DNA of 64,000 nt from the NCBI GenBank assembly GCA_014058105.1, contig JACGCM010002535.1, forward strand, positions 1,612,001 to 1,676,000, given 5' to 3'. Below, piece after piece: positions 24,241-35,789 of the stretch. The first letter of the stretch is position 1, and the number at the start of each line of letters is the position of its first letter. The translations under genes and the position numbers were made by a program. The notes beneath the pieces are model-generated. The model ran no database searches. It was not told the DNA's origin and saw only the letters and a program-made list of their open reading frames with translations. The stretch is from Kingdonia uniflora. Lineage: Eukaryota; Streptophyta; Magnoliopsida; Ranunculales; Circaeasteraceae.

Positions 24241-25239
24241 TCTACAATGTCACCACCATATTCAAAAGATATAACGTTCATATTCATATCCTTTTCAACT
24301 TCATCCTCTACCTCTAAATCTTTTTCCACCTCTACTCCCTCTCTGGGGGCAACTTCTATCTGATAAATACCATACAAACAAATGATAAACCAAATGAATA
24401 AGATGATAAAGTGTATGCAAAGACATAATTAAAGATATGATGATAAAAGAGTATTAGAACTTGCCTAATCACATTTTCTTCAGTTGATGGAATTTTATCA
24501 GACTTTAGATTTGGGTTTATCGGCAGTCTCTTCCTTGGCCCTCTATTACGCTTATTTCCCTTGGGGATTAAGGATTTCAAAATGATCAGTGGGACAACAT
24601 CCAATTATTCATTAGTGAGATTTTTTTACTATATGCCTTTAACATGAACATCAGTTTCTTCAGCCTTCTTGTTCTTCTTATTTGCATTGGTCTTTTTGAT
24701 GTATTTTTTTATATCCCCCAAAAAGAAAACTTCTTCCCTTTTTCTCTTAGCTTTCTTCTTCTCTTCAATTTTTAGATATTTTTGTTGTACCTCTTTATCA
24801 TGGTTTCATCCTCGACTTCTTTCTTTTCCCATCTTCTTTCTCATCATCTTCTTCTTCTCATTTTTGTTTTGGGATTTGCCTAATTTTTTTAGAAGTAGAG
24901 TGCTGGTACTGCCCAAGGTATAAAGTACTATCTCCAAGTGGTAGAGTACTGTCTCCAAGTGTAAATATCAAAATACGTTCCAAAATTTTACTATGGTTCT
25001 ATTACTAATGGTGTATCTGAAACAGGGTTTTTTAAAATAAGAGATATACATTGCATTAAAGTATAATAAATTATGGCAAAAATCATACCTCAACCATTTC
25101 TTCACATAAAGTAGTTCAAATATTAACTTTGATAGAACTGCTACCAATTGCAGGTACTTTGATGTAATTATTCTAATATAGATATCATTCAAACAATTAA
25201 CAAAAAGTAATTTAGAAATGAGAGGCAAACAGTCATCAA

Positions 25240-26400
25240 ATGGCAAGATGCAATAAACCAATGACAAAATAGAACTTAATAATGAAAAATGATATTGGGG
25301 TAAATGAGAGAAAAACAAATCAAACAAATGACAAGAAGAAAATAACAAATGACAAACTTCAAGAAAAAAATGATAAGAAATATGAAACAAATAACAAAAA
25401 AAAACTTAATAATGATAAAAGGATATTAGGAAATGTCTACAAATGAGATATCAAACAAATGATAAGAAGGAAAAAACAAATGAAAAACTACAAGAAACAA
25501 ATGACGGGAGCATGAAACAAATGACAATAAGAAGAAAAAAAATGAATCATTTATACAAATAATATGTGGTTAAAATTAAAGGAAGTTTACCATGGCCTCT
25601 TGCACAAGTTCTTGATGTATGTCAGTCTCAGGTGGCTCTAAAGTTAATACCACCAGTTTGGGATTAGCAAAATACTTCTTAAACATCAAAATTTGGTGAT
25701 GCTTAAAGGATGTCATCCTCCATCCTTGTAGCTTAGGGAACAAATGTTTAGTTGCCTTAATTCATTAAAACATCAGATTAGGAATACAAAGGAACAACAC
25801 CCCGATACATCCATGTAATCATAAAGCCCTATTGGATTTTTTATCATTGGCCGATCGATAATTAGCAAACTTCACCATTTGACTCAATAAAAATTATTAG
25901 ACTTGCTAACCCAAGGAGAATCTATTGAACTTCTCTAGATCATCTTCGAAATCAACATACTTCACCTTAACATTTCTCCCCTTGTTCAGAAGGATAAAGG
26001 ATAGGAGAATGTCTAATAAATTTTATCGAAGAACATCGTCTATAAAAAAAGCGCACATGACAAAGAATAAGAATGGGAAACAAATGACAAGGACTAATAT
26101 AAAGTAATGATAAAAATATAGAGTGCAATGCTAAAACATTTTTAACGAATGACACAAGAATAAAGAACCAATGACAAGTCTAAAGTAATGATAAGAACCG
26201 TAGAGAATAATGATAAAACGACCTCAACAAATGAAAAATGACACTAGAAAAGAATGATAAGTCTAAAGTAGTGATAAGAACCGTAGAGAATAATGATAGA
26301 ACAACCCTTAACAAATGACAAATACAATACAAATTTTTTTGGGGTAATAAATACAATGTAAAAAAATGATAAAACAGTCCCAGCAAATGACAAATTAAAA
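25240..26400 (-). repeat. Further motif arrays in Ulp1-like introns
   Basis: Units lie at 25240-25560 and 26050-26400 (AAATGACAA, AATGATAAGAACCGTAGAGAA). The second cluster contains a roughly 65-bp higher-order repeat with TCTAAAGTA(A/G)TGATAAGAACC. Confidence 0.7.
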
Positions 26401-26899
26401 TCATACCATGATATCTTTCTATTTTCACCTATTTTAAAGCAACCTTAATTTTCTTGAACCCATATATTTTCCTCTTCTTAAGGAATCGCCTATTCCTGAA
26501 ATTTGTTATATGCTTAGGATCAACAAATATGAAACCATTGAAAATAGGTTAAACATAAGGCAAGCATGGATGGGTTTCATCTGACTTATTGTCCCCCCAA
26601 ACTGGAGCTACGTATTACCAGGATGATAATTGAATATTTCCACAAGCAACGTCGGCATCGTCATTATTGGATCAATCAATAGTAACGGTACAAAATAGGT
26701 AGTACGAAGAGCACCTATCTCCACCTCAGATAGAGTTCTAAATATTTTGTTCAATATTAAACCAGTACACTGAGAGGTATAATTACAAACATTGGTGGTG
26801 GCCCTCTTTTATCCACCCTCTTGCGTTTGGTCCTCCTCATCAAATTGCTCATTACACAGTTCTTTATCAGACTTCATTATTGTAAAACAAAAACCAAAC

Positions 26900-28809
26900 T
26901 TTAATTAAACACTTGGTAGGTAATAATGAGACAACAACATGATTTTCCCAAAGTACAACCACACTCAATGAAATCACACACACAAGACTCGACGATTATA
27001 AGAAAATGGTTGTGGAGTTATTAAATAACAAATAATAACAGAATTGGGATAGTTGTTGTGGTTGTTGTGGTTATTGTATTCGTGATTAGAAGAAATGGCT
27101 TAACGAATAAGGACCCTTTTTGGTACCAAAAACCAGAAGAACTCATGTGAATCGCACGTGATACCCTAACCCTAAACAAAAATAATATAATAACAGAACT
27201 GGTGACAGAGTCTGCCTTATTATATATAGCTAATTTGGTTAAAGGCGTGAAAAATCCCCTAAAATAAATGACAAGTAGTACCTAAAATGGTAAAGACGTA
27301 TATTAAATTTTCAATAGGGGCAAAATTAGAATTTCCTTTTGCTAGTATCACGCGTGATACCCTAACAACCTCTTTCCCTAAAAACAATGACAAATAATAG
27401 CAGAAATGGAGGTAGAGTCTGCCTTATTATATGACTAATTTTTTTAAATGTGTGACAAATTCTCGAGAAACAAATGACAAATAATATCAAAAATAGTAAT
27501 TAAGTATATTCAAACTTTAGTAGGGGCAAAACAAGAATTTCTTCTTGCCAGTAACGCACGTGATACCCTAACTAACCCTTCCCCTATAACAAATGATAAA
27601 TAATAGCATAAATAGTGATAGAGTCTGCCTTATTAGATGGCTAATTTTTCTAAAGGCATGACAAATTCCCCAGAAGAAAATAACAAATAATATCATAAAT
27701 TGTAATGACACATAACGTGATATATTATTTTTAAATGATTCAAACATTTTTTATTATTCTGGAAATGAAATTCGTACATGTGGACCCAAGTGCTTGCAAA
27801 AAATAGGTAGTTAACTATTGTAATATTCAAACTTCAGTAGGGGCAAAATTGAAATTTTGCCTTGTAAGTATCGATTTTGCAATTTATTATTCCCTGGGTT
27901 TGATTTTATAATTTATTGTTTCCTAGGTTCGATCTTGAAATCATTTTTAACATGAAAAATATGTGTAGTTAAGTGTCCAATGAACCAGCTTATAGGTCTA
28001 CAACCAGCATTAAAGGCACGTGAAATCGTTCCTCTAAGTACCCAGTAAATTGCTAAGGTTGTGATTCAATAGGAGAAGATACAAATTCATAAAATTAAGT
28101 GGACCAGTAGTGAAGACACCTGATGAGCAGAGTTTACAGTAACCACATATAACATGTACAAAAATTGTTAAGCAAGCCGAGGCAAGGTACGAACCCCGCA
28201 ACCAGAACAATCTTAAATAGAAAAGGACGTTGCAGAATATAAAGAGTAAATGCACGATTTAGTCAAACTAAAGGGCTGAAGGCACCTCTTTCATGGGACT
28301 AATTTGGTAACAAGTATTATAGACACGGATTTAGTTATTGTAGTAGTAGTACATCTACGTCCACAACATTTTTTTTAGCAAAATTTTTAGATATTTTATA
28401 TATGCTGAATCATAAATTTCATGATATTTACAAATCGTGGACAAATCTGCCCTAAAATGCTCAAAAGAAGAGTTGAATCTCGCCTCTGTTCAAATAGAGC
28501 AATGTCTATTCGAATAAAATCACTCAGTCAAGATGAGGGGTAAAATATTATTTCTTTCTAAAAAGTAATCTAGAGTATTTGTTAGAGTTTAATTAGCATC
28601 TGGACAGCATAATAGAAAGATAAAGGAAAAAGGTGTATAGAAAGGGGAGAATAGAATTTACATCAGAAGGTCAGGGAGGGGGCCCAAAGTGGGCAAACTG
28701 TGTTAGCATCGATCACATCGTTGATGATAGAAATCACACTACTAACTTTCCTCCCTAAATAAGAAACAAGCCTCTCTTGTTCCAAAAGAAATGTCCCCAT
28801 TGACCAAAA
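26900..28809. other. MULE right part and flank, no gene recognised
   Basis: 27120-27700 holds three diverged copies of a roughly 200-bp unit. Each contains a CACGTGATACCCTAAC-like block, then AACAAATGATAAATAATAGCA, then GAGTCTGCCTTATTA, near 27155-27230, 27350-27430 and 27550-27640. 28486-28520 has a CTGTTCAAATAGAG module like that in the copia LTR to its right. Nothing else coding is visible. Confidence 0.5.
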
Positions 28810-29364
28810 TGTTGAGCTGCACAGCAAAAACAAAACACAGATTCGATCCGATTAGCGATGAACAAACTAAAGGATTAAACACAATCAAACTAGAACACAC
28901 AATTTACCGTAGTTTAAAAAATTACCTACGTCCACACCAATAGAAAGAGAGTTTTATTAGATGATTCGAGGTTGTAATCACTCACCAGTAAATTTGAGAT
29001 CTCTCTGGGTTTTCTCAAGGAAAGAACTCACCAAAGGATACCTCACAGAGGGTGGCAACCAAATACCCTAAGTCAGTGTTATATATTTGGGAGACTTATT
29101 ACATCAACACGGATCACGAGGGAAAACTAACGTCATCAATTCAACACTTTTAAACTAAGTTTATGATGCCTGTTCAAATAGACTTTGGAGTATGTTCGAA
29201 CAAAAGGTGTTTTGCCTCTTCTGTATGAATAGACTTTGAATCTATTCAAAAAGACTACTTTTTGTTCGAACAGACTTCAAAGTCGATTCGAACAGAATGT
29301 GTTTTGCCTCTTCTGTTCAAATAGACATTGAGTCTATTTGAGCAAAACATTATAATCATCTACA
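28810..29364 (-). repeat. 3' LTR of copia F
   Basis: 555 bp from TGTTGAGCTGCACAG to ATCTACA. 29160-29345 carries four (T)GTTC(G/A)AA(C/T)A modules in pairs. Confidence 0.85.
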
Positions 29365-29655
29365 GTTCTCTACCTCGGTGAAAATTTAATCAAATCTAAG
29401 CCCAACGTCGCCAACCAACCAAATCGAACCCTCCCTCCCCAAAACAAACATCCCAAAGGAAAAAAATGATTGCACCCAAATAATGGTTGCCTATGTACCG
29501 TGTATCAAGTTGCCCATAGTTCCCAATATCCCTGTTAGGGGACAAATCAATCCATATGAAGGATTTAGACAAAGTTCAAACAATGATGAAACTTAATCCC
29601 AGAAACAACTTTTGTAAACATATCATCCAAGTTATCATTCTTCTTCAAGTACCTC

Positions 29656-32600
29656 TCAAACAAAATGGTAATACACATCACTTTGGTTTGTATGTTGATG
29701 ATGAACTTGATCTTTTACCAAAAAAATAGTACTCCGACTACCACAAAGCACATCAAGATGCTCCATCTTGATGCCCAAATCATGCAATAGATCCTTCATC
29801 CAAATGGACTCTTTAATCACTTTAATAGCCACCATATACTCTACTTCAGTTGTAGATAAGGCCACCATTGACTGCAGCATAGATCTCCAGCTAACCGGTC
29901 CTCCACCCAAACCCAATGTAAAAATATAACCTATAGTAGACCATCGCTTATTCAAATTACCCGTATATTCATAATCCACATAACCCACACAAAATTAATC
30001 ATTTAAATCCTAGTTAAAAAATTCCAAACAAAAATTTACAGTACTTTTGGTTTACCGCATAATCTATTTTACAGCTCGGTAATGATTTCTTCCCAGATCA
30101 TGCATATATCTGCTAACCATCCCAACTGCCAGTAAAATATCTAGTCGAGTACATGCCATTGCATACATCAAGCTACCAACTATGCTAGTTTATGGATCTT
30201 GACTTAAATAATCATCGGGGATTGGAAACATAGTAGCATTAAGCTTAAAAAGCGAAGTAAGAAAAGTACTTACAGGTTTTATGCTCCCAACAATACCAAG
30301 CCTCTGAAGTACCATCCTCATGTACATCGTCTAAGAAAGACAAATCGTTCCCTTTTCTTTATCTCTACGATTCTCCATACCAAGAATCATATTCGCATCA
30401 CCCAGATCCTTCATTTCAAATTCTTTACCCATTTCTTTCTTCAACTTGTCAATCTCACTTATATGCTTACACGCAATAAACATATCATCCACATACAAAA
30501 GCAAGTAAATAAATAACCCATCACGTAGCTTATGTAAGTAGACACAGCGGTCATAATGACTCCATTTGTACTTCTGCCCAATCCTAAACTGATTAAACTA
30601 TTTGTACCATTGTTTGGGAAACTGCATCAAACCGTACAATGATCTATTCAGTTTATGTACATAATCTTCCTTTTTAGTAACTTTAAACCCGCTTAGTTGA
30701 ATCATATAAATCTTTTCTTTCAAATTGCCATTTAAGAATGCCATCTTAATATCGTGTTGTTGTAACTCTAAATCAAATTGTGCTACCAAGGCCAAAAGGA
30801 TACAAATAGAGGAGTATTTCACCACAAGAGAAAAAGTAAAAAAACTTTATTATAATCAATCCCCTCCCATTAAGCATAGACTTTGGCTACGAGTCATGCC
30901 TTGAAGCATATATCATCATATTCAGATCCTTGTTTCTTTGAATAGACCCACATACAGTTGATCACTTTCTTTCCCTTAGGCAACTTTGAAAGTTCCCAAG
31001 ATTTATTATTTAGAAGAAAATACATCTCTTCCTTCATCGCTCCCTCCCATTGGCTAGCTTCGAACCGTAAATAGTTCATTTATAAGTAGAAGGAACATCT
31101 TCTTCAATGACTGGTGGTACGTAGGCTACCATATCCTTTGCCTATGAAAGTACCATGTCCTTTGTAAGCCATCCTAGCTTATTTGCATTCCTTTTTGGTT
31201 TACTAGTTATAATTGATTCCACAACCGGAGTCTTCTTATCTGTACTACCAAATACTCCGCTTTCATCTGTGTCTTCATCATCTAGAACATGAACTAGTGG
31301 CATATCAACCATTTTCATATCGATGGATGATACCCCTTTTGGTACAGAACTATCTGGATTATGTGAATATGCATCAATCTCCATACACTGCAAAATCATG
31401 CTTGTTGTTCTCTCTTCGTGCTCAGAGACATATGACTCATAATAGAACTCTCAACAAAAGTAACATCCTGGCTAATTATAATCTTTCAGTCTTTCATATC
31501 ATATTACTTATAACCTTTAAGCCCTTTCATCGTACCCAGAAAAATGGGTATCCTTGCTTTAGGATCCAACTTCCCATCTTTGGCATGATACTATGCGAAA
31601 CACCCAAAAATATGAATAGTATCATAATCAGTAGTGGGTTCTCCCAACCAACCTTCCATTGGTGTTTCACCTTCCTTATCAACCGAAGGTAACCAATTAA
31701 TTAGGAAGCATGCATATGTCAAAGCCTCCGCCTAAATAGCTTTTCCCAACCCAAAATTAAATAACATATATCGTACCTTCTCCAACAAAGAATGATTCAT
31801 GCACTCCCTACTTCATTTTATTGTGGTATGTCCCTAATGGTAAAATGTCAAACAATTCCCTCATCCTGACATACTTCTAAGAACGGATCACTTGTATACT
31901 CCCCACCATTATCTGAACGGAGTAATTTGATCTTTCTACCAGTTTAAGTTTCTATCAACTTCTTCTACCTCGTGAATATTTATAGGAATTCATCATTCCT
32001 TCTCATGGTATATATATACCTACACATACCTAGAAAAATTATTAACAAATAGCACAAAATAATGTTTACCTCCAAGTGATACATTCCTAGAGGGTCCTGA
32101 TACATCTAAATGAACATAGTCAAGGATTCTAAGGGAACATTGGATTGCTGTACAAAATTTTACCCTTGTCTGCTTGCCTAGAACACAATGCTCATAGAAA
32201 TCCAACTTACACGCCTTAGCACCTTTAAATAGCCTTTGATTCGTGAGAACTTTCAAGGACTTTTTACCCGTATGCGATAAATGCATATGTCATAGTCTGT
32301 ATCCATACTTCCCGTAGTAGCAACTTCCCCAAAAATAGTTGTACCATTTAAATAGTACAAGTTGTTGCTTCTTCTTTGACCCTTTAAAACTACCATTGCT
32401 CCCTTAAGAACCTCCCGAACTCCATTTTTAGATACAGCCTTGTAGTTTTCCACCTCAAAGAAACCAGTTGAGATAATATTCATCTTCATAGTCGAAATAT
32501 ACCTTACTTCTTCAATATCTTTATCCAAACCATTATGCAACTTAAGATAAATAGTACCTATCCCCATTATGTAATAGGAATCATCATTTCCCATTAACAA

Positions 32601-33590
32601 AGCTCCACCTTCTAGTTTTTTTAATCTAAAAAAATAACCTCTTTCGGGATAAATATTACAGGTATCACCTAAATCCATAATCTATTCTTTGAAATAAACA
32701 ATACATGCATTGGATGATATAGTTAAAAAAAAGTCAGAATCATTATCATCATTTACCCCACAATCTTGAGCTAATATTAACTGAAGAGTCAGTTTTCCCA
32801 CCTTTCTTCTTTTTTAGAAGCATAGGACACTCATTCTTCCAATATCTCATCTCACGACAGAACGCATATTGATCTTTACCCAAATTGTTATGATTTACAC
32901 CGCGACCTCTCGACTTCAATCGAGAGTTGCTACCACTAGAATTCTTCTTATCCGAATAGAACCCTCTTGCATCAACACCAAAGATATTGACTGAATGAAC
33001 TCATGTTTATCCTTCTTTCTATACTCATGATTCAGTACCGCCGTCACTACATCCAAATAATGTAATGAACTCTTCCCATGGATTATCGTCGTTACAAAGT
33101 ATTTATACTCTTTAGGAAGTGAGTTCAAGAATAATTGAGCGTTGTCCTCATCGCCAATAATTTCTTTTAGAATCGCCAAGTCAGGAAGTAACCAGGTAAA
33201 ATTGCTCAAATCCTCCGACATAAAAATCCCTTGCCTCATAGTGAAGCAACAAAGTTTTCTCTTTAAATGAAGTCGATTTTGGATGCCCTTCACCAAATAC
33301 TTCACCTCAAGAATCCTCAAAATCTCTTTTGCCGAGGTTTCATTTATCACAAGGTACTTTATATCTTAAGTTATGCATAACCTAATTTGACCACATGCCA
33401 TTTTATTCCAAATATTCTCTTCAATCACCTCGGTTTGTCTTCCAGCACCTAATCCAAATCTTGCTGACTAAGCACATCAATAACTTTGCATCGCCACATG
33501 CAAAGTTATTTGTATCATTAAATTTCTCAACTTTAATTTCTTAACTTTAATGTTGCGTTATTCTGCTTAAGAGCCGTTGAAGAACTTGGT
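29656..33590 (-). pseudogene. Copia F gag-pol polyprotein, broken
   Basis: Gag begins near 33580 (KVEKFNDTNNFA) and runs through an open stretch at 33350-32916. The zinc knuckle near 32850 is degraded (REMRYWKNECP). 32678-32253 covers the protease-to-preintegrase part (KGQRRSNNLYYLNG). 32286-32020 shows the integrase zinc region and core start, LSHTGKKSLKVL then EHCVLGKQTRVKF and LDYVHLDVSGPS. A connection domain lies at 31399-31142. Reverse transcriptase runs from 31079 to about 30100 with MWVYSKKQ, LYGLMQFPKQWYK and an intact YVDD box near 30500. RNase H (29988-29656) has GYVDYEYTGN and VALSTTEVEYM. The family is Tork-like by eye. Stops occur in every domain. Confidence 0.85.
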
Positions 33591-33704
33591 TCATCTTCTA
33601 CTATTGCTCCCCCAATTTTTATACGTTAATTAAATCGAAAATAAAGTAAAATCGATATAAGATGTTACCTCAAATATTGGGAGCCATAGAGGATACAACC
33701 CCAG

Positions 33705-33716
33705 TCTGATACTAAT
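33705..33716 (-). other. Primer-binding site of copia F
   Basis: In reverse it reads ATTAGTATCAGA, a two-mismatch version of the tRNA-Met site TGGTATCAGA, abutting the LTR. Confidence 0.7.
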
Positions 33717-34270
33717 TGTTGAGCCACACAGTGAAAACTAAATACTAATTAAATCTGATTAACTATAAATAAACTAAAGAAATAAGCACAATCAAATGAG
33801 AACACATAATTTGCTATAGTTTGGTAAATTACCTACATTCACGCCAATAGAGAGATAGTTTTATTAGATGATTCGAGGTTACAATCACTCACCAACAAAT
33901 TTAAGATCCCTCTAGGTTTTCTCTAAAAAAGAACTCATCAAAGGATAACTCACCAAGGTGGTTACCAAATTCTTTAAGTCTCCCTTTTATACTTGGGAGA
34001 CTAATTACATCAACATGGATCACGGAGCAAAACAAACAACTTCAATTCAATACTCTAAATCTAAGTTTACGATGTCTGTTCGAATAGACTCCAAAGTTTA
34101 TTCGCACAGAAGGTGTTCTGCCTCTTTTATTTAAATAGACTTTGAGTTTATTTGAATAGGGTACTTTCTATTCTAACAGACTCCAAAGTCTATTCGAACA
34201 AAAGGTGGTCTGCCTCTTCTGTTCAAATAGACATTGTGTCTATTCGAATAGAACACTTTTATCCTCTACA
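33717..34270 (-). repeat. 5' LTR of copia F
   Basis: 554 bp from TGTTGAGCCACACAG to CTCTACA, matching 28810-29364 along its length, including the paired TTCGAA modules (34075-34255). Confidence 0.85.
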
Positions 34271-34351
34271 TAAACTACTACAGTTACTGCCCTTTTCATA
34301 AAAGCGAACTATACATGCCCATCTCCCCCTAATTACAAAGATAATATCTTA

Positions 34352-34723
34352 TGCTGCTCAGACATGACTCTTCGTTTGTTCCACCAAAAGGGAAAAAATT
34401 ATTATTTTCCCAATAGAATTTTGATAGAAAACTTGTAACGCATAAGCGATAAACAAAAATATAAGTTACTTTGATTGAATTAAAAGTAAAAAATAAACTA
34501 GATCTCTCTACCTTAACTATGGATTTCCTTCCAAAACTCAACCTAACCTTACCTTCTATCCTAGAATACCTTTATAGAACTAGGAGTCCTTCACCTTCTA
34601 AAAAACTATCCTTCAAAATAGGCATTATCCTATAAAAAACTAAAAATAGAAATTTGGAGGGTCCCCATAGAAGTTGGCTCCAAGGAGATGCCAACCAAGA
34701 CCATTACGATCATTATTCCTATC
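34352..34723 (-). repeat. 3' LTR of gypsy G
   Basis: It shares ACTCAACCTAACCTTACCTT, an AGGAGTCCT(C/T)CACCTTCTA block and the terminal GAT(T/C)...TTCCTATCA with 39158-39546. The left limit is approximate. Confidence 0.6.
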
Positions 34724-34741
34724 ACCCCCCCCCCCCCTCCC
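34724..34741 (-). repeat. C14 run, polypurine tract of gypsy G
   Basis: On the minus strand this is a run of about 14 G immediately before the LTR start TGATAGG, fitting a polypurine tract. Confidence 0.7.
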
Positions 34742-34849
34742 AAGAAGAATTCGTGACAGTTCACCGTAGTTATCGTCTCCTGCTCCAAATCTTCACTTTA
34801 CATTTGCTAAACAGCTTCATCGATATGATCATGATGGTTATGTGTAAGT

Positions 34850-35540
34850 AAAGCAATGTGCTTCCTAAGATTCAGACATTCGGGCTTTATATGCCCTGTT
34901 TTCCTACAGTGGTAACAAATTCCTGAACCCAACCCTGTCGCTCAAGGTACCGTTATAGTCATTCTTGTTGCCGCCACAGTACCTGTTAATGGAGCCGAAT
35001 AAGAACTGTAAACTATTGGTTTTAACTTTGTTAACACTCGTTTGGCCATTTCCACAACCTTTGACGAACTTTTGGCAATGACTAGGGCTAACTCATCATG
35101 TAATCGCTTTGTTAACCCAAGCTTGAACCGACTAATACATTATACTTCAGTTTTTGATAATATAACTCTGGATGAAAATAGATAAAAATTACTCATATAA
35201 TCATCAACTGACGAATTTTGAGTATGACGCAGATTTTGTAATTTAGCAAAACTTTCTTCGTCATAATTTCCTGGATTAAACTGAGCCATCAACGCACGTC
35301 TCATCGTTCCTCAATATGTAATATAATCACCCTCAGTTATTACCCATAGTTATTGCATCCCTTTTCACCAATTGAGCACGTATCTAGTCAGATTCGCTTC
35401 AATTAAGGTAACTACACGAGGATTTCCACAATGATTAAGCGCCAAGACCCGATCTACCCTATTTAACCAGTCAATAAAACCATCTTCATCCGTCTTACCA
35501 TTGAACTTGGGGACATTAATTTTAACATCCTGATTCATAT
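34850..35540 (-). pseudogene. Gypsy G gag, broken
   Basis: On the minus strand 35540 to 34850 reads MNQDVKINVPKFNGKTDEDG, then FIDWLNRVDRVLAL, MRRALMAQFNPGNYDEESF and KLQNLRHTQNSSVDDYM. This is the retrotransposon gag core found in chromovirus-type elements. It ends in a zinc knuckle, CYHCRKTGHIKPEC, near 34900. Four in-frame stops break it. After the knuckle the sequence runs straight to the purine tract without protease or polymerase. More 5' gag-region sequence (35784-35569) is separated by the LINE insertion at 35790. Confidence 0.75.
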
Positions 35541-35775
35541 TTTGTAAAGCAGAAAATAATTATAGTTGCTACCTAATTATATAGGCTTCCTTGATGGCCA
35601 TACTGTTATTGAGGTGCATATCTAGCGTGTCCATGACCTTGTTCTCCCTATTAGTCGTCATTCCGAAAACGATTTCCAAAATTGGTAACCCCATGACCTT
35701 GTCCTCTCCTATCATGAAAAACATACATGTCATTAAGTCTACGACCATTCTCAGATTCGCTGTCTCCCCAAAGCG

Positions 35776-35789
35776 TATGCTCATCTACA
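35776..35789. repeat. Target-site duplication of the second LINE, 14 bp (partner at 38255-38268)
   Basis: TATGCTCATCTACA occurs immediately before the LINE and immediately after its short A-tail. Confidence 0.95.

Larger units (their letters stand above)
21353..26877 (-). pseudogene. Ulp1-like (C48) cysteine protease of the MULE, inactive
   Basis: The minus-strand start is the ATG at 26877 (MKSDKELCNEQFDEEDQ). The N-terminal region has LSEVEIGALRTTYFVPLLLI, similar to the DUF1985-like part of MULE Ulp1 proteins. A fragment at about 25760-25590 (FPKLQGWRMTSFKHHQILMF) and small acidic exons at 24600-23560 follow. The protease domain lies in 22982-21353. HLKQWLDNK is spliced to VINVYMKALNQYF across an intron (about 22625-22075). 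LNGNH, with the catalytic His, is near 21790 and is followed by a stop where Trp is usual. IYIYDS, with the Asp, is near 21735. NFYDYRIYLL, near 21495, has Tyr where the catalytic Cys (DCG) is expected. Ulp1 enzymes remove SUMO-like modifiers; this copy cannot. Confidence 0.7.
6290..27700. mobile_element. MULE carrying a transposase gene (+) and a Ulp1-like gene (-), with a LINE inserted
   Basis: A MuDR-type transposase pseudogene (6290-8934, plus) and a Ulp1 protease-like pseudogene (21353-26877, minus) flank a shared repeat-rich core. Both have introns packed with the same TTTGTCATTTGTT-like motif in gene-sense orientation, which ties the two halves together. MULEs carrying Ulp1-like genes (Kaonashi-type) are established in plants. 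Removing the LINE at 12095-21081 restores a continuous motif array. I could not find terminal inverted repeats or a 9-bp target duplication, so the ends given are the outermost supported parts, not true termini. Two adjacent elements instead of one remain possible. Confidence 0.5.
28810..34270 (-). mobile_element. Ty1/copia retrotransposon F, full-length structure
   Basis: A 5,461-bp element with two LTRs of 555 and 554 bp. In reverse it has a tRNA-Met-like primer-binding site beside the right LTR and a CGAGGTAGAG purine tract beside the left LTR. Gag, protease, integrase, reverse transcriptase and RNase H lie in copia order on the minus strand. Flanking 5-mers (CAAAA left, TAAAC right) do not match well, so the target duplication is mutated or lost. 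Confidence 0.85.

Noticed and set aside
24669..24923. Hydrophobic 84-codon plus-strand frame that looks like a membrane protein
   Set aside because: Phe/Ser-rich because it reads the complement of a Lys/Glu-rich minus-strand exon stretch; no start context or family.
11763..27700. Regular short repeats that could suggest a CRISPR-like or satellite array
   Set aside because: Units are degenerate, spacers are related to each other, and the arrays sit between exons of a MULE gene in plant DNA.
28034..28255. Leu/Cys-rich 73-codon minus-strand frame
   Set aside because: No family, no flanking signals, isolated in non-coding flank.
28805..34275. Target-site duplication for copia F
   Set aside because: CAAAA and TAAAC share only three positions; not claimed.
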